From positions 1 to 20,250 of the forward strand of contig JAZQQK010000046.1 in NCBI GenBank assembly GCA_045629065.1: 20,250 bases of DNA. Direction: 5' to 3'. Numbering within the stretch: the stretch's first letter is position 1; each line of letters opens with the position of its first letter. The notes under the pieces are model-generated. The model was not told the DNA's origin. It made no database searches and saw only the letters and a program-made list of their open reading frames with translations. Made by a program: the position numbers and the translations under genes. Source of the stretch: JAKSSM01 sp045629065 (lineage in GTDB: Bacteria; Bacillota; Clostridia; Peptostreptococcales; Anaerovoracaceae). Positions 6,449 through 15,100 of the stretch are shown one piece after another.

Positions 6449-7210
6449 TTAGTAAATTGGTAATTCCTTACCCTTTTCCTTGATGAATTCAATCTTTGAT
6501 TCGATCGCTTTCTTTTCGAGATCCATATCGAGCTCGAAGTCAGCTAAACCAATGCCCTTGTTCTTTAAAGCAAGTAAAATGATTTTCTTTGTAAGCCAAG
6601 GTGTAAGAACTAAAATCGGTCCAAGGCAATTAGTAAAGATTGCATTCTTTACAATCGAACCCTCTTCCCTAGTCTTTCCAGTATTACCATAGCCATAGGT
6701 AATAAGTCCGAAAGGCTTTTCTTTTGTGAAAATATCTACCATTTGAATTTGAGATCCAATAATGACCATATCTTCACCATCGTAATTGGTTGTGAAATAG
6801 AGATCATCGCCGTAGATATATTCTTTTTCTTTGTACTCACAATCTATAATTCCGAGAAGCTCTGGCTCTGAACCATCAAGTCTCTTAACCTTCTTACCAA
6901 ACATTACTTGGCTTGTTCCAGTTACCAAAAGTGGTCTTCCTGAATTGATATATTCTACCAAACCTTCTTTATAAGGCTCTAACCACTTCATAACATCGAG
7001 CTGAGCAGAGATTTCTCCAGGCGGACAGTAAATAAAATCATAATCCATTGGATTGAAAGATTTTGTTTCAAAATCAACTCTATCAAATGTAACATCAAGA
7101 CCAGCCTTCTTTGCGATAGCTTCGAAAGCTAGCATATTTCCTCTATCTCCATAAAGGCAAAATGTGTCTGGGAATAACCAAGCCACTTTAAGTGTTCCTA
7201 AGTTAGCCAT
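6449..7210 (-). CDS. GatD-like type 1 glutamine amidotransferase, catalytic residues missing
   Basis: A protein of 253 residues in the CobB/CobQ-like amidotransferase family, placed directly after a MurT-like ligase as GatD is. The N-terminus matches GatD (FPDTFCLYGDRGNMLAFEAI, 13-32). In active GatD the nucleophile elbow reads about ICGGYQ with Cys94 (S. aureus numbering). Here it is VTGTSQ (96-101), with Thr97 in the Cys position. The His of the LHGP segment is replaced by Leu196 in CLGP (195-198). The GGGQD-type segment is also changed, to CPPGE (62-66). Thr97 is encoded by ACT, two changes from either Cys codon, so a single read error is unlikely. The reading frame is intact, with a strong AAGGAGG site and a TAATG overlap with the murT-like gene. 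I infer a glutaminase-dead subunit kept for structure, ammonia handling or another substrate. Confidence 0.85.
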   Translation of the reverse strand: MANLGTLKVAWLFPDTFCLYGDRGNMLAFEAIAKKAGLDVTFDRVDFETKSFNPMDYDFIYCPPGEISAQLDVMKWLEPYKEGLVEYINSGRPLLVTGTSQVMFGKKVKRLDGSEPELLGIIDCEYKEKEYIYGDDLYFTTNYDGEDMVIIGSQIQMVDIFTKEKPFGLITYGYGNTGKTREEGSIVKNAIFTNCLGPILVLTPWLTKKIILLALKNKGIGLADFELDMDLEKKAIESKIEFIKEKGKELPIY

Positions 7211-8577
7211 TAGTTTGCCTCCTTTTCTACCATCTGAACTTTTTTACGAATCTCATCATAATTGTGAAGTGTGCAGATGATGTAAACTACCTTTGCTTTT
7301 GAGTTATCGATGACTTCGAATATATCTTCAACTTCCTCGGTATCCTTAACTATGAGTTTGTTTGTGTCAGCTCCGAAGTATTCGAGCTGCTTTGCGATAT
7401 CATATACGAGCGTTCTTGAGAAGCAGAAGAATTTTTCTACGTTTCCATTGATTAATGCTGTGTAATCGCAGTCGAATGTGTAAAAGCTCTCGGTAAAGAA
7501 TGGGATGTGGTCATCGATTCTGCCATAGCCTAAGCAAACCAGCTTTTCATTAGGGTCTGCAGCCATAATATTGATTGAGTTTTGAAGAGTATCTGGGTTT
7601 TCCTGCTTGATTCTAAGGTATTTGATTGTCTTATCTTTGTAACTTAAAGTTACATAACGACCGTCGATATTCTTGAAACTTGAGAAAGCCTTTGCAGTAT
7701 CTTCGATTTCAATACCCATAATTTCTTTGCAAACAGCTGCTGCAGATGCATAGTTATAAAGCATATAAGGAACATCGTATGGCATTGTAAAGTCTACGCC
7801 ATTAACCTTGAATGTTCTCTTCTCAAAATCCGCATCTGTTGAAATGTAATCAGCCTTTGATGCACTCTTATTATCGCAATGTGTGCAGTGGAATGTTCCA
7901 ACACCATCATTATTGTAAAAGTCGAATTCAACCTTTCTGTGACAAAGAGGACATCCTAAAGTTGGGAATGTAGCACCCTTTGTGAATGCTTCGTTATGCT
8001 TCTCAGCACCATAAGTAACAACTTTTTCATGTCCAACAGCGAAAGCTCTTGAGCGCGGCTCTTCGTTGTTTAAGAAAAGTCGAATTGACTGATCTGCCAT
8101 TATTGGTCTCAACTTGCTCCAGATAAAATCAGGGTCACCATTACGTTGTGCCTGGTCTTTTTGAAGGTTTGTAATCAGTATATTCTTCGCTGGAAGCTGT
8201 TTATAAATGATCGGAAGAGAACGCTCATCGACCTCGAACACGAAATAGTCAGCATGCATTCTTCCAAGAAGGTCAGACTTCTTCAAAAGTCCTGTAGCAA
8301 TACCTGTAAGAAGATTTGCTCCTTCCAAATTCGAAACCACCGTCAAACCATTGTAAGTGATGATGTGATTTACAAGGTTGTTAGTAGTTGATTTTCCGTT
8401 AGTTCCAGTAATAAAAAGTGTCTTTTCAGGGTCAACATTTTTGAAATGTCTAACCATCTGCTTGTCAAACTTCATAGCAATTCTGCCAGCAATGTTTGAG
8501 CCTCTCTTTTTGTCAACTATATTGGCAAGAATATTTACGATTTTTCCTACCCAAAGTGCAAAAATAAACTTCATCAT
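7210..8577 (-). CDS. MurT-like Mur ligase family protein
   Basis: A protein of 455 residues. MurT, with GatD, amidates the D-Glu of lipid II to D-isoglutamine at the cytoplasmic membrane. Visible here are the hydrophobic N-terminus typical of MurT (about 1-20), the ATP loop GTNGKST (58-64), DERSLP (117-122), a NLQKDQAQRNGD segment (137-148, where many MurT have NLFRDQLDRYGE), and a zinc ribbon with C209, C212, C231 and C234. The C-terminal DUF1727-like domain is diverged: the usual KNPAG is KQENPD, and the usual ND-x-ADG-x-DVSWIWD stretch is GYGRIDDHIPFFTESFYTFD. Two ATGs are adjacent. The second (8574) has the better spacing to AAGGAG. The gene overlaps its GatD-like partner by one base (TAATG). 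It lies 48 bases after miaB, the largest gap in the train. Whether it still acts on lipid II is open. Confidence 0.85.
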   Translation of the reverse strand: MMKFIFALWVGKIVNILANIVDKKRGSNIAGRIAMKFDKQMVRHFKNVDPEKTLFITGTNGKSTTNNLVNHIITYNGLTVVSNLEGANLLTGIATGLLKKSDLLGRMHADYFVFEVDERSLPIIYKQLPAKNILITNLQKDQAQRNGDPDFIWSKLRPIMADQSIRLFLNNEEPRSRAFAVGHEKVVTYGAEKHNEAFTKGATFPTLGCPLCHRKVEFDFYNNDGVGTFHCTHCDNKSASKADYISTDADFEKRTFKVNGVDFTMPYDVPYMLYNYASAAAVCKEIMGIEIEDTAKAFSSFKNIDGRYVTLSYKDKTIKYLRIKQENPDTLQNSINIMAADPNEKLVCLGYGRIDDHIPFFTESFYTFDCDYTALINGNVEKFFCFSRTLVYDIAKQLEYFGADTNKLIVKDTEEVEDIFEVIDNSKAKVVYIICTLHNYDEIRKKVQMVEKEAN

Positions 8578-8602
8578 TTTCTCCTTTATGTAAAAGCTTT
8601 TG

Positions 8603-8619
8603 ATTCTAATTATTAGAAT
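8603..8619. repeat. AT-rich palindrome between miaB and the murT-like gene
   Basis: ATTCTAAT and ATTAGAAT form perfect eight-base arms around a single central base. A second small palindrome, AAAAGCTTTT, lies next to it at 8592-8601. The site sits in the only gap above 45 bases in the gene train, upstream of the murT-like ribosome site. No T tract follows on the minus strand, so it is not a convincing terminator, and I find no well-spaced promoter. It could be an operator, an mRNA stem or an RNase site. Confidence 0.4.
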
Positions 8620-8625
8620 ATTTCG

Positions 8626-9948
8626 CTATTCGTTTACGACCTCGCCCTCGAGACTGAAGGTATTCGAGCTTGTAATCTTTACATTTACAATCTTTCCAAC
8701 TAATTCAGGTGAACCCTTGAAGTTTACGAGCTTAAATGTGTCAGTTCTGCCGCCGTAAGTCTTTGAATTAGTCTTTGATGGACCTTCTACGAGAACCTTT
8801 TCAATTCTTCCGACATATTCCGCATTCTTTTCCTGCGAAATTCTATTGATAACATCGACCAAGCGGTTGAATCTTTCGTGTTTGATATCCTCTGGTACCT
8901 GGTTTGGATCAACAGCCGCTGGAGTTCCCTTTCTGATTGAATAAAGGAATGTAAATGCAGAATCATACCTAACTTCTTCACAAAGTGTAAGTGTTTCCTC
9001 AAATTCTTCATCTGTTTCTCCTGGGAAACCAACTATGATATCTGTCGAAATAGCCATGTCCGGAGCAACTTCTCTAAGTTTTCTTACTTTTTCGAGATAT
9101 TGCTCACGATTATACTTGCGGTTCATCTTTTTTAAGATGTTAGATGAACCAGCTTGCACCGGTAAGTGGAAGTAATGGCACAGTTTATCGCAATCCTTGA
9201 AGGCATTTATCAGTTTATCGGACAAATCTTTAGGATGACTCGTCATAAAGCGTATTCTTTCCAAACCTTCAATATCGTTAAGCATATAAATAAGATCTGC
9301 GAAGTCGACTCCGCCTTCTCCCTTATAGCTGTTAACATTTTGGCCGAGAAGCATAATCTCCTTAACTCCGTCAGCAACTAGATTCTTAACTTCTCTTACT
9401 ATATCTTCTGGGCAACGTGAACGTTCGCGACCTCTAGTATAAGGAACTATACAGTAAGCGCAGAAATTATTGCAGCCAAACATAATGTTTACATAAGACT
9501 TGTGTTGGTAAAGTCTTTTTGCCGGAAGACCTTCGACAATTTCGCCGCCATCGGGCCATACACTAAGTTGCTTCTGTTTCTCATTGTAAAGGTTATCTAG
9601 CAATTTTGGCAGTTCATGAAGGTTATGAGTGCCGAATATTATATCTACCCAAGGGTATTTTTGCTTTATCGTATCGATTATGTGCTGTTGTTGCATCATG
9701 CAACCGCAAACACACACTGTAAAGTTTTCCCTCTCGTCTTCTTTTCTATGTTTAAGTTGTCCTAATGTGCCAAAGAAACGTTTGTCAGCGTTTTCTCTAA
9801 TGCTACAGGTGTTAATGATAACAATGTTCGCATCCTTTCGTTCCTTAACCTGCTCATAACCCTTTTCTAAAAGGAGTCCTGCAAGCGTCTCGGAGTCGTG
9901 CTCGTTCATTTGGCATCCAAAAGTTGTTATATGAAATGTTTTAGACAT
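8626..9948 (-). CDS. miaB: tRNA-2-methylthio-N6-dimethylallyladenosine synthase
   Basis: A radical-SAM methylthiotransferase that adds the 2-methylthio group to i6A37 of tRNAs reading codons starting with U; 440 residues. The N-terminal UPF0004 domain has the three cluster ligands C12 (TTFGCQMN), C48 (NTCSIRENA) and C83 (CGCMMQ). The radical-SAM cluster is C159-x3-C163-x2-C166 in FGCNNFCAYCIVPYTRGRERSR, the form typical of MiaB rather than of RimO or MtaB. A C-terminal TRAM domain covers about 375-440. Its start codon overlaps the der stop by one base (TAATG), with AAGGA six bases upstream. No miaA is in the window. No unusual features. Confidence 0.96.
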   Translation of the reverse strand: MSKTFHITTFGCQMNEHDSETLAGLLLEKGYEQVKERKDANIVIINTCSIRENADKRFFGTLGQLKHRKEDERENFTVCVCGCMMQQQHIIDTIKQKYPWVDIIFGTHNLHELPKLLDNLYNEKQKQLSVWPDGGEIVEGLPAKRLYQHKSYVNIMFGCNNFCAYCIVPYTRGRERSRCPEDIVREVKNLVADGVKEIMLLGQNVNSYKGEGGVDFADLIYMLNDIEGLERIRFMTSHPKDLSDKLINAFKDCDKLCHYFHLPVQAGSSNILKKMNRKYNREQYLEKVRKLREVAPDMAISTDIIVGFPGETDEEFEETLTLCEEVRYDSAFTFLYSIRKGTPAAVDPNQVPEDIKHERFNRLVDVINRISQEKNAEYVGRIEKVLVEGPSKTNSKTYGGRTDTFKLVNFKGSPELVGKIVNVKITSSNTFSLEGEVVNE

Positions 9949-11276
9949 TAGAATTCCTTCTCGCCTTTTTCTCTAAATACAAATTTTACTGAAGTTCCTT
10001 CGAAACCACCGAAAGTTTCTCTAATCTTATTCTCCAAATATCTAGCATAGGAGAAATGCATAAGCTCTCTGTCATTGATTTGGAAACTAAATAATGGTGG
10101 CTCTACTCCTACTTGTGTTGCATAATAAATCTTTAAACGCTTACCTTTATCTGAAGGTGGTTGCTTCATCATTACACAATCAGATATCAAGCTGTTAAGT
10201 TGTCCCGTTGGAACGCGTAATTTGCGATTTTCAGCGACTTTCTTGGCTATATCAACAACTTGCATTACCCTTTGTTTATCCTTGACAGAAATGAAAACTT
10301 TAGGCGCGTAAGTCATGAATGGGAACTCGTTCTCAATCTTCTGTGAGAACTCTCTCATTGTATTAGTTTCTTTCTCAATCAAATCCCACTTGTTTACGAC
10401 AACGACTATGCCCTTGCCGGATTCGTGAGCAACACCAGCTATCTTCTTGTCCTGCTCGCTGATACCTTCGCTTGCGTCTATAACAAGTAAAGCAACATCG
10501 CATCTTTCTACAGCAGCAACGGCTCTGATTACGCTATATCTTTCTACATCTTCAGTGACCTTGGATTTACGTCTAATACCAGCTGTATCGATGAGGTTGT
10601 ATTTTTGGCCGTTTCTTTCATAAGGAGTATCAACTGAATCTCTTGTTGTGCCAGCTATCGGTGATACGATTACACGATTTTCGCCAAGTAAGCAGTTGAC
10701 CAGTGATGACTTTCCTACATTAGGCTTACCAATAATTGCAACTTGGATAGTATCCTCATCTTCTTCATACTTAACCTTTGGGAAATTATCCACGATTTCA
10801 TCTAAAACATCGCCGAAGTTGAGCATATTGGCAGCTGATACTGCGATTGGCTCTCCGAGACCGAGTTCATAAAAATCATAGAAATCATCTGGTAAATTGC
10901 GAGGATTATCTACTTTGTTAACTACAAGAATCACATGCTTTCCTGTGCGGATAAGCATGTTTGCAACCTCCCTATCAGCATGTGTGAGTCCATCTTTGCC
11001 ATCTACGACAAAGAGAATTACATCTGCCATATCCATAGCAATCTGTGCCTGTTCTCTCATCTGAGAAAGAATGATATCTGAACTTGCAGGTTCAATGCCT
11101 CCAGTATCGATGAGTCCAAACGTAACACCATTCCATTCTGCTTCTGCATAGATTCTGTCCCTTGTTACGCCAGGAGTATCCTCTACGATAGACACTCTTC
11201 TACCGACTATTTTGTTGAAGAAAGTTGACTTTCCTACATTAGGACGTCCAACTATTGCCACAATTGGCTTACTCAT
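9948..11276 (-). CDS. der: Ribosome assembly GTPase Der (EngA)
   Basis: A double-GTPase protein of 442 residues needed for 50S subunit maturation. The first G domain has GRPNVGKST (10-18), DTGG (57-60) and NKVD (120-123). The second has GKPNVGKSS (183-191), DTAG (230-233) and NKWD (295-298). The C-terminal part (about 355-442) is the KH-like domain, including the QPPSDKGKRLKIYYATQ stretch. The two G domains are joined by an acidic linker (YEEDEDT, about 170-176). It starts inside the end of ftsY (8-base overlap) with AGGAGG eight bases upstream, and ends by overlapping miaB, so the three genes are translationally linked. The sequence is complete and normal. Confidence 0.97.
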   Translation of the reverse strand: MSKPIVAIVGRPNVGKSTFFNKIVGRRVSIVEDTPGVTRDRIYAEAEWNGVTFGLIDTGGIEPASSDIILSQMREQAQIAMDMADVILFVVDGKDGLTHADREVANMLIRTGKHVILVVNKVDNPRNLPDDFYDFYELGLGEPIAVSAANMLNFGDVLDEIVDNFPKVKYEEDEDTIQVAIIGKPNVGKSSLVNCLLGENRVIVSPIAGTTRDSVDTPYERNGQKYNLIDTAGIRRKSKVTEDVERYSVIRAVAAVERCDVALLVIDASEGISEQDKKIAGVAHESGKGIVVVVNKWDLIEKETNTMREFSQKIENEFPFMTYAPKVFISVKDKQRVMQVVDIAKKVAENRKLRVPTGQLNSLISDCVMMKQPPSDKGKRLKIYYATQVGVEPPLFSFQINDRELMHFSYARYLENKIRETFGGFEGTSVKFVFREKGEKEF

Positions 11277-12168
11277 TGAAAATTCCTCCTATGAATTCAC
11301 TTGGAACAAATTCTTCTAGGTCTTCTATCTTCTCGCCTGTTCCAATGAATTTGATTGGCATATCGAATTCGTCTGAAATCGTAATTGCGATACCGCCTTT
11401 AGCTGTTCCATCAAGCTTAGTTAACACGATTCCTGTTATATCGGCAACTTGTCCGAATTCTTTAGCTTGCGAAATCGCATTCTTTCCTGTCGTAGCATCT
11501 AATACCAAGAGGGTTTCCCTTTCGCTATCAGGTGCTTCACGACCAATTATCTTATACATCTTTTCGAGTTCCTGCATAAGGTTTGATTTGTTTTGAAGTC
11601 TACCTGCAGTATCACAGATGAGAACATCAATTCCCTTTGCTTTTGCAGACTGAATTGCATCAAAGATTACAGCTGATGGATCTGCTCCTTCCTGGTGCTT
11701 AACTACATTAATGCCATTTCTTTCGCCCCAGATTGCAAGCTGTTCAGAGGCCGCAGCTCTAAATGTATCAGCAGCTGCAAGCATTACGGTCTTACCTTCT
11801 GTTTTAAGCTTATGAGCTAACTTTCCTATGGAAGTTGTCTTACCTCCACCGTTAATACCGATCATCAAGATGATGAGTGATGTTTTATTATTAAGCTTAT
11901 TTCTCTCGCCCTTATCGACAAGGTCAATCATTATGTCCTTTAAGCCGTTCTTAACCTTTGTAGCATCAGAGAATTGGCCATCTCTAACGCGATTTCTAAG
12001 CTCGTCCATAATCTTTACAGTTGTCTCCATGCCGATATCGGATGTAATTAGAATTTCTTCCAACTCATCCATCAAATCTTCGTCAACTGTACTATATCCA
12101 GCCAACGCATCGACTATCTTATCTCCGAGCTTGCCAAAAAAGCTCTTTTTTTCTTTAAATAATGACAT
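11269..12168 (-). CDS. ftsY: Signal recognition particle receptor FtsY
   Basis: The SRP-receptor GTPase that docks ribosome-nascent-chain complexes with Ffh at the membrane. It has 299 residues and consists almost only of the NG domain. The acidic A domain seen in enteric FtsY is absent, as in many Gram-positive bacteria, and the basic N-terminus FKEKKSFFGKLGDKI may provide lipid contact. Motifs are the P-loop GINGGGKTT (104-112, with GGG where many have GVG), DTFRAAASEQL (134-144), DTAGR (186-190), TKLDGTAKGG (250-259) and GTGEKIEDLEEF. It follows smc by 11 bases with AAAGG before the ATG, and overlaps der. The rnc-smc-ftsY order is a common Bacillota arrangement. No ffh or ylxM follows here. 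Confidence 0.97.
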   Translation of the reverse strand: MSLFKEKKSFFGKLGDKIVDALAGYSTVDEDLMDELEEILITSDIGMETTVKIMDELRNRVRDGQFSDATKVKNGLKDIMIDLVDKGERNKLNNKTSLIILMIGINGGGKTTSIGKLAHKLKTEGKTVMLAAADTFRAAASEQLAIWGERNGINVVKHQEGADPSAVIFDAIQSAKAKGIDVLICDTAGRLQNKSNLMQELEKMYKIIGREAPDSERETLLVLDATTGKNAISQAKEFGQVADITGIVLTKLDGTAKGGIAITISDEFDMPIKFIGTGEKIEDLEEFVPSEFIGGIFNE

Positions 12169-12179
12169 TGCTTACCTTT

Positions 12180-15100
12180 CTATAGTTCAAAATTGTCCCC
12201 AAGTCTTAATGAAAGCATCTTGGAAATACCCTGTTCTGGCATTGTTACACCATAGAGTGCATCAGCGTGTTCCATTGTTACCTTTTGGTGGGTAATTATT
12301 GTGAATTGAATCTCATTAAACTTGCGTAAGTATTCAGCAAATCTATCGATGTTCGCATCGTCCAAAGCGGCCTCGACCTCATCCAAAATGCAGAATGGTG
12401 TTGGCTTAGTCTTAAGAACTGCAAACATTAAAGCGATTGCTGTCATTGTCTTTTCACCACCCGACAAGAGGTTGATATTTTGAAGTTTCTTTCCAGGTGG
12501 TTGCGCGATAATTTCAATGCCTGCTTCTAGAGGATTATTTTCGTCGCTGATTCTAAGTTCGGCCTGTCCACCACCAAACAATTCCTTAAATGTGCTCTCA
12601 AAGTTTGTAACAACCTGGTCGAAGTTTTCTTTGAACTTCTTCTTAATAATCTTATCCATGTCGCTAATAATCGCATTGAGTTCATCCATGGCTTGAGTGA
12701 TATCAGCTCTTTGCTCTGAAAGGAATTGATAGCGAGTATTAGTTTCCTCGTATTCCTTGATGGCACCTACATTTACATCACCTAACATATCCATTCTGTT
12801 TTTAATCTCTCTGGATTCCTTAACAGCTGTGGAATATACGAAATCTTCTCTTTTGAATTCAAGAGCTTGCGCATATGAAATCTCAAAATCGTCCAAGAGT
12901 TTTTGCTTAGCCAAATCGAGTCTAGTCTCGTTCTGAGCGGTCTTAATCTCGTGTTCATGCTTTTGATCGTTTAAGGTATTGATTTGATTACCGAGCGAGC
13001 TCTGCTGTTGAGTTAAATTATTAATTTCATCACTTAAGGCCGATTTCTTCTTTGAAACTTCGATAATGTAATCATCTAAATCGTGAATCTCAGCTTGAAG
13101 TTTCTTTGCTGTTTCTTCAGCATCTCCAGAACCAAATAGAAGCTTGTTTCTGGATTCGTTAAGTTTTTCTAACTCCTCATTCTTTTGGTCGATCTCTTCT
13201 GTAAAGTTGTCTACATTTTCGAGAACTAAAGCTAAAAGGTCATCAATAGCCCCGACTTTGTTTTCAAGTTCTGTCTTTGAAACTCTAGCGGCTGTAACTT
13301 CTTCATTAGCCGTTGCGATTTCATTTGAGATTCCTTCCAATTCAAACATCTTAAGCTCAATTTCGCTCTTAAGACCATTGATATCATTTTCAGCTTGAGC
13401 GGCATCTCTGTCTGCCTTTTCTTGTAATTTCTTGTTATTAACAAGGTCAGATTCGATGTTTCGCAATTCATTTTCACGCTTAGCTGCTGATTCTTCTGCA
13501 CCTTGACTGGATTCTTTGATGGTATTAATCTTAGCACCCAAATTAGCGGATAAAATGTCCAATTCGTGCTTCTCATTAATTAAATCCGTTGAAGTATGAA
13601 TGATTTTTTCGAGTTCGGTAGCTTTTTCGCTGCGCTGTGATTCGCTTGCCTTAAACTGTTCCTCTAAAGCAATGATTTGTTTGCTTAATGTTTCTATTTC
13701 ATTTCTTCGTGAAAGAAGATTTGCAGTTGCATTCTTGAACTTACCACCAGTGATGGCACCAGATGTATTGATGATTTCTCCCTCAAGTGTTACGAATCTT
13801 ACTCCTGCACCTGAAATCTTTGAAAGTTGAACAGCAGTGTCCATATTATCAACAATAGCAGTTCTTCCTAATAAGTAGCTAAAAACGCCATCATATTTAC
13901 TGTCATAGCTAATAATATCGGATGCAATGCCCTTGAAACCACGAGCGCTCTTGATCGCTTCATTTATTGTCTGCTTTCCTTGCTTAACTGATTCAACCGG
14001 TAAGAAAGTAAGACGACCTGCTTTAGCTTCTTTGAGCATATTGATAGCGCGCTTTGCGTCGTTATCTTTGTCACAAATGATGTTTTGAAGATTTCCACCA
14101 AGAGCAGTTTCGATAGCGACCTCGTAGCCGTTAGGAACTTGCATAAGTTCAGTAACCACGCCTCTTATACCAGGTAACTTTTCACGCATGATAAATCTAA
14201 CTGCGCCATTATATCCCTCATAGTTGGTCTCCATTTCTTCAATGGTCTTCTTTCTGGACATTGCCTGGCTAGCTAAAATCTTGTAATCTTCTCCGTCCTT
14301 GTCGAACTTTCTGATAGCGGCTTCCACTATTGACTTTTTCTCTGCCAAATCAGCTTGAGCCTTTCTGTTTGCTTCAAGCTTTTTGTTAACTTCAAGCATT
14401 TCGCTCTCAGCATTCTTTAATGACTCTTCAAGTTTATTCTTAGAAGAATCCATTTCTTTGCTGTCAGCTTCGATAGTCGCTTTTCTACTTAACAGGCTTT
14501 CTTCATAGCCTGCATATGATTTACTCTCTGATCTTAAACCGGAAACTTTGGCTGTAAGATCTAAAATCTCGTTCTTTTTTTCAGTGATATCATTAGAGAT
14601 TTCTATGCTCTTGGATTGTGTTTCATTATAGTGTTCTACAGCTTTAGTGAATACATCGTTTGCTGCTAGAATATCTCTACCAAGATTAATCTTATCTTCT
14701 TCATGCTTGTCAGCTTTAGCTAATTCATCTGTTAACTTTTGATTCAGTACATCAATCTCGCCCTTTAATCTAGCTTCATCTCTTTCGAATGTTGAAAGCT
14801 TTTCATCATTAACCTGTGATTCACTAGTCAAAAGTCCTAATTGCTCAGTCTTTTCAAGCTTCTTATCTCTAGCTTCAATATCTAACTCTTCGAGTTCGCT
14901 CTGCTTTACTCTATCAGCCTCAAGTTTTGTGTCAATTTCTGCTTTATCGGCAGCAATTTTAACCAAGCTCTCCTCAATCTGTTTAGCATCTTCCTTTGAT
15001 GCTTCATTGGACTCAGCGTATTTTTCTACGTTTCTTAAAGTGATATTAATCTCGAGATCTTTTCTCTTTTCTCTTAACTCTAAGAACTCTTTTGCTTTAA

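Noticed and set aside
6449..7210. Reading the GatD-like gene as a cobalamin enzyme (CobB/CobQ) or as a pseudogene
   Set aside because: Size, N-terminal motif and coupling to a MurT-like gene point to GatD. There is no frame break, the start is well formed, and the Thr97 codon is two changes from Cys, so a simple error or recent decay is unlikely.
11255..12295. Two plus-strand open frames of 113 and 155 codons antisense to ftsY
   Set aside because: They mirror a well-conserved gene, have low-complexity Ser/Leu/Pro-rich translations typical of reverse-strand shadows, and have no convincing ribosome site or family resemblance.
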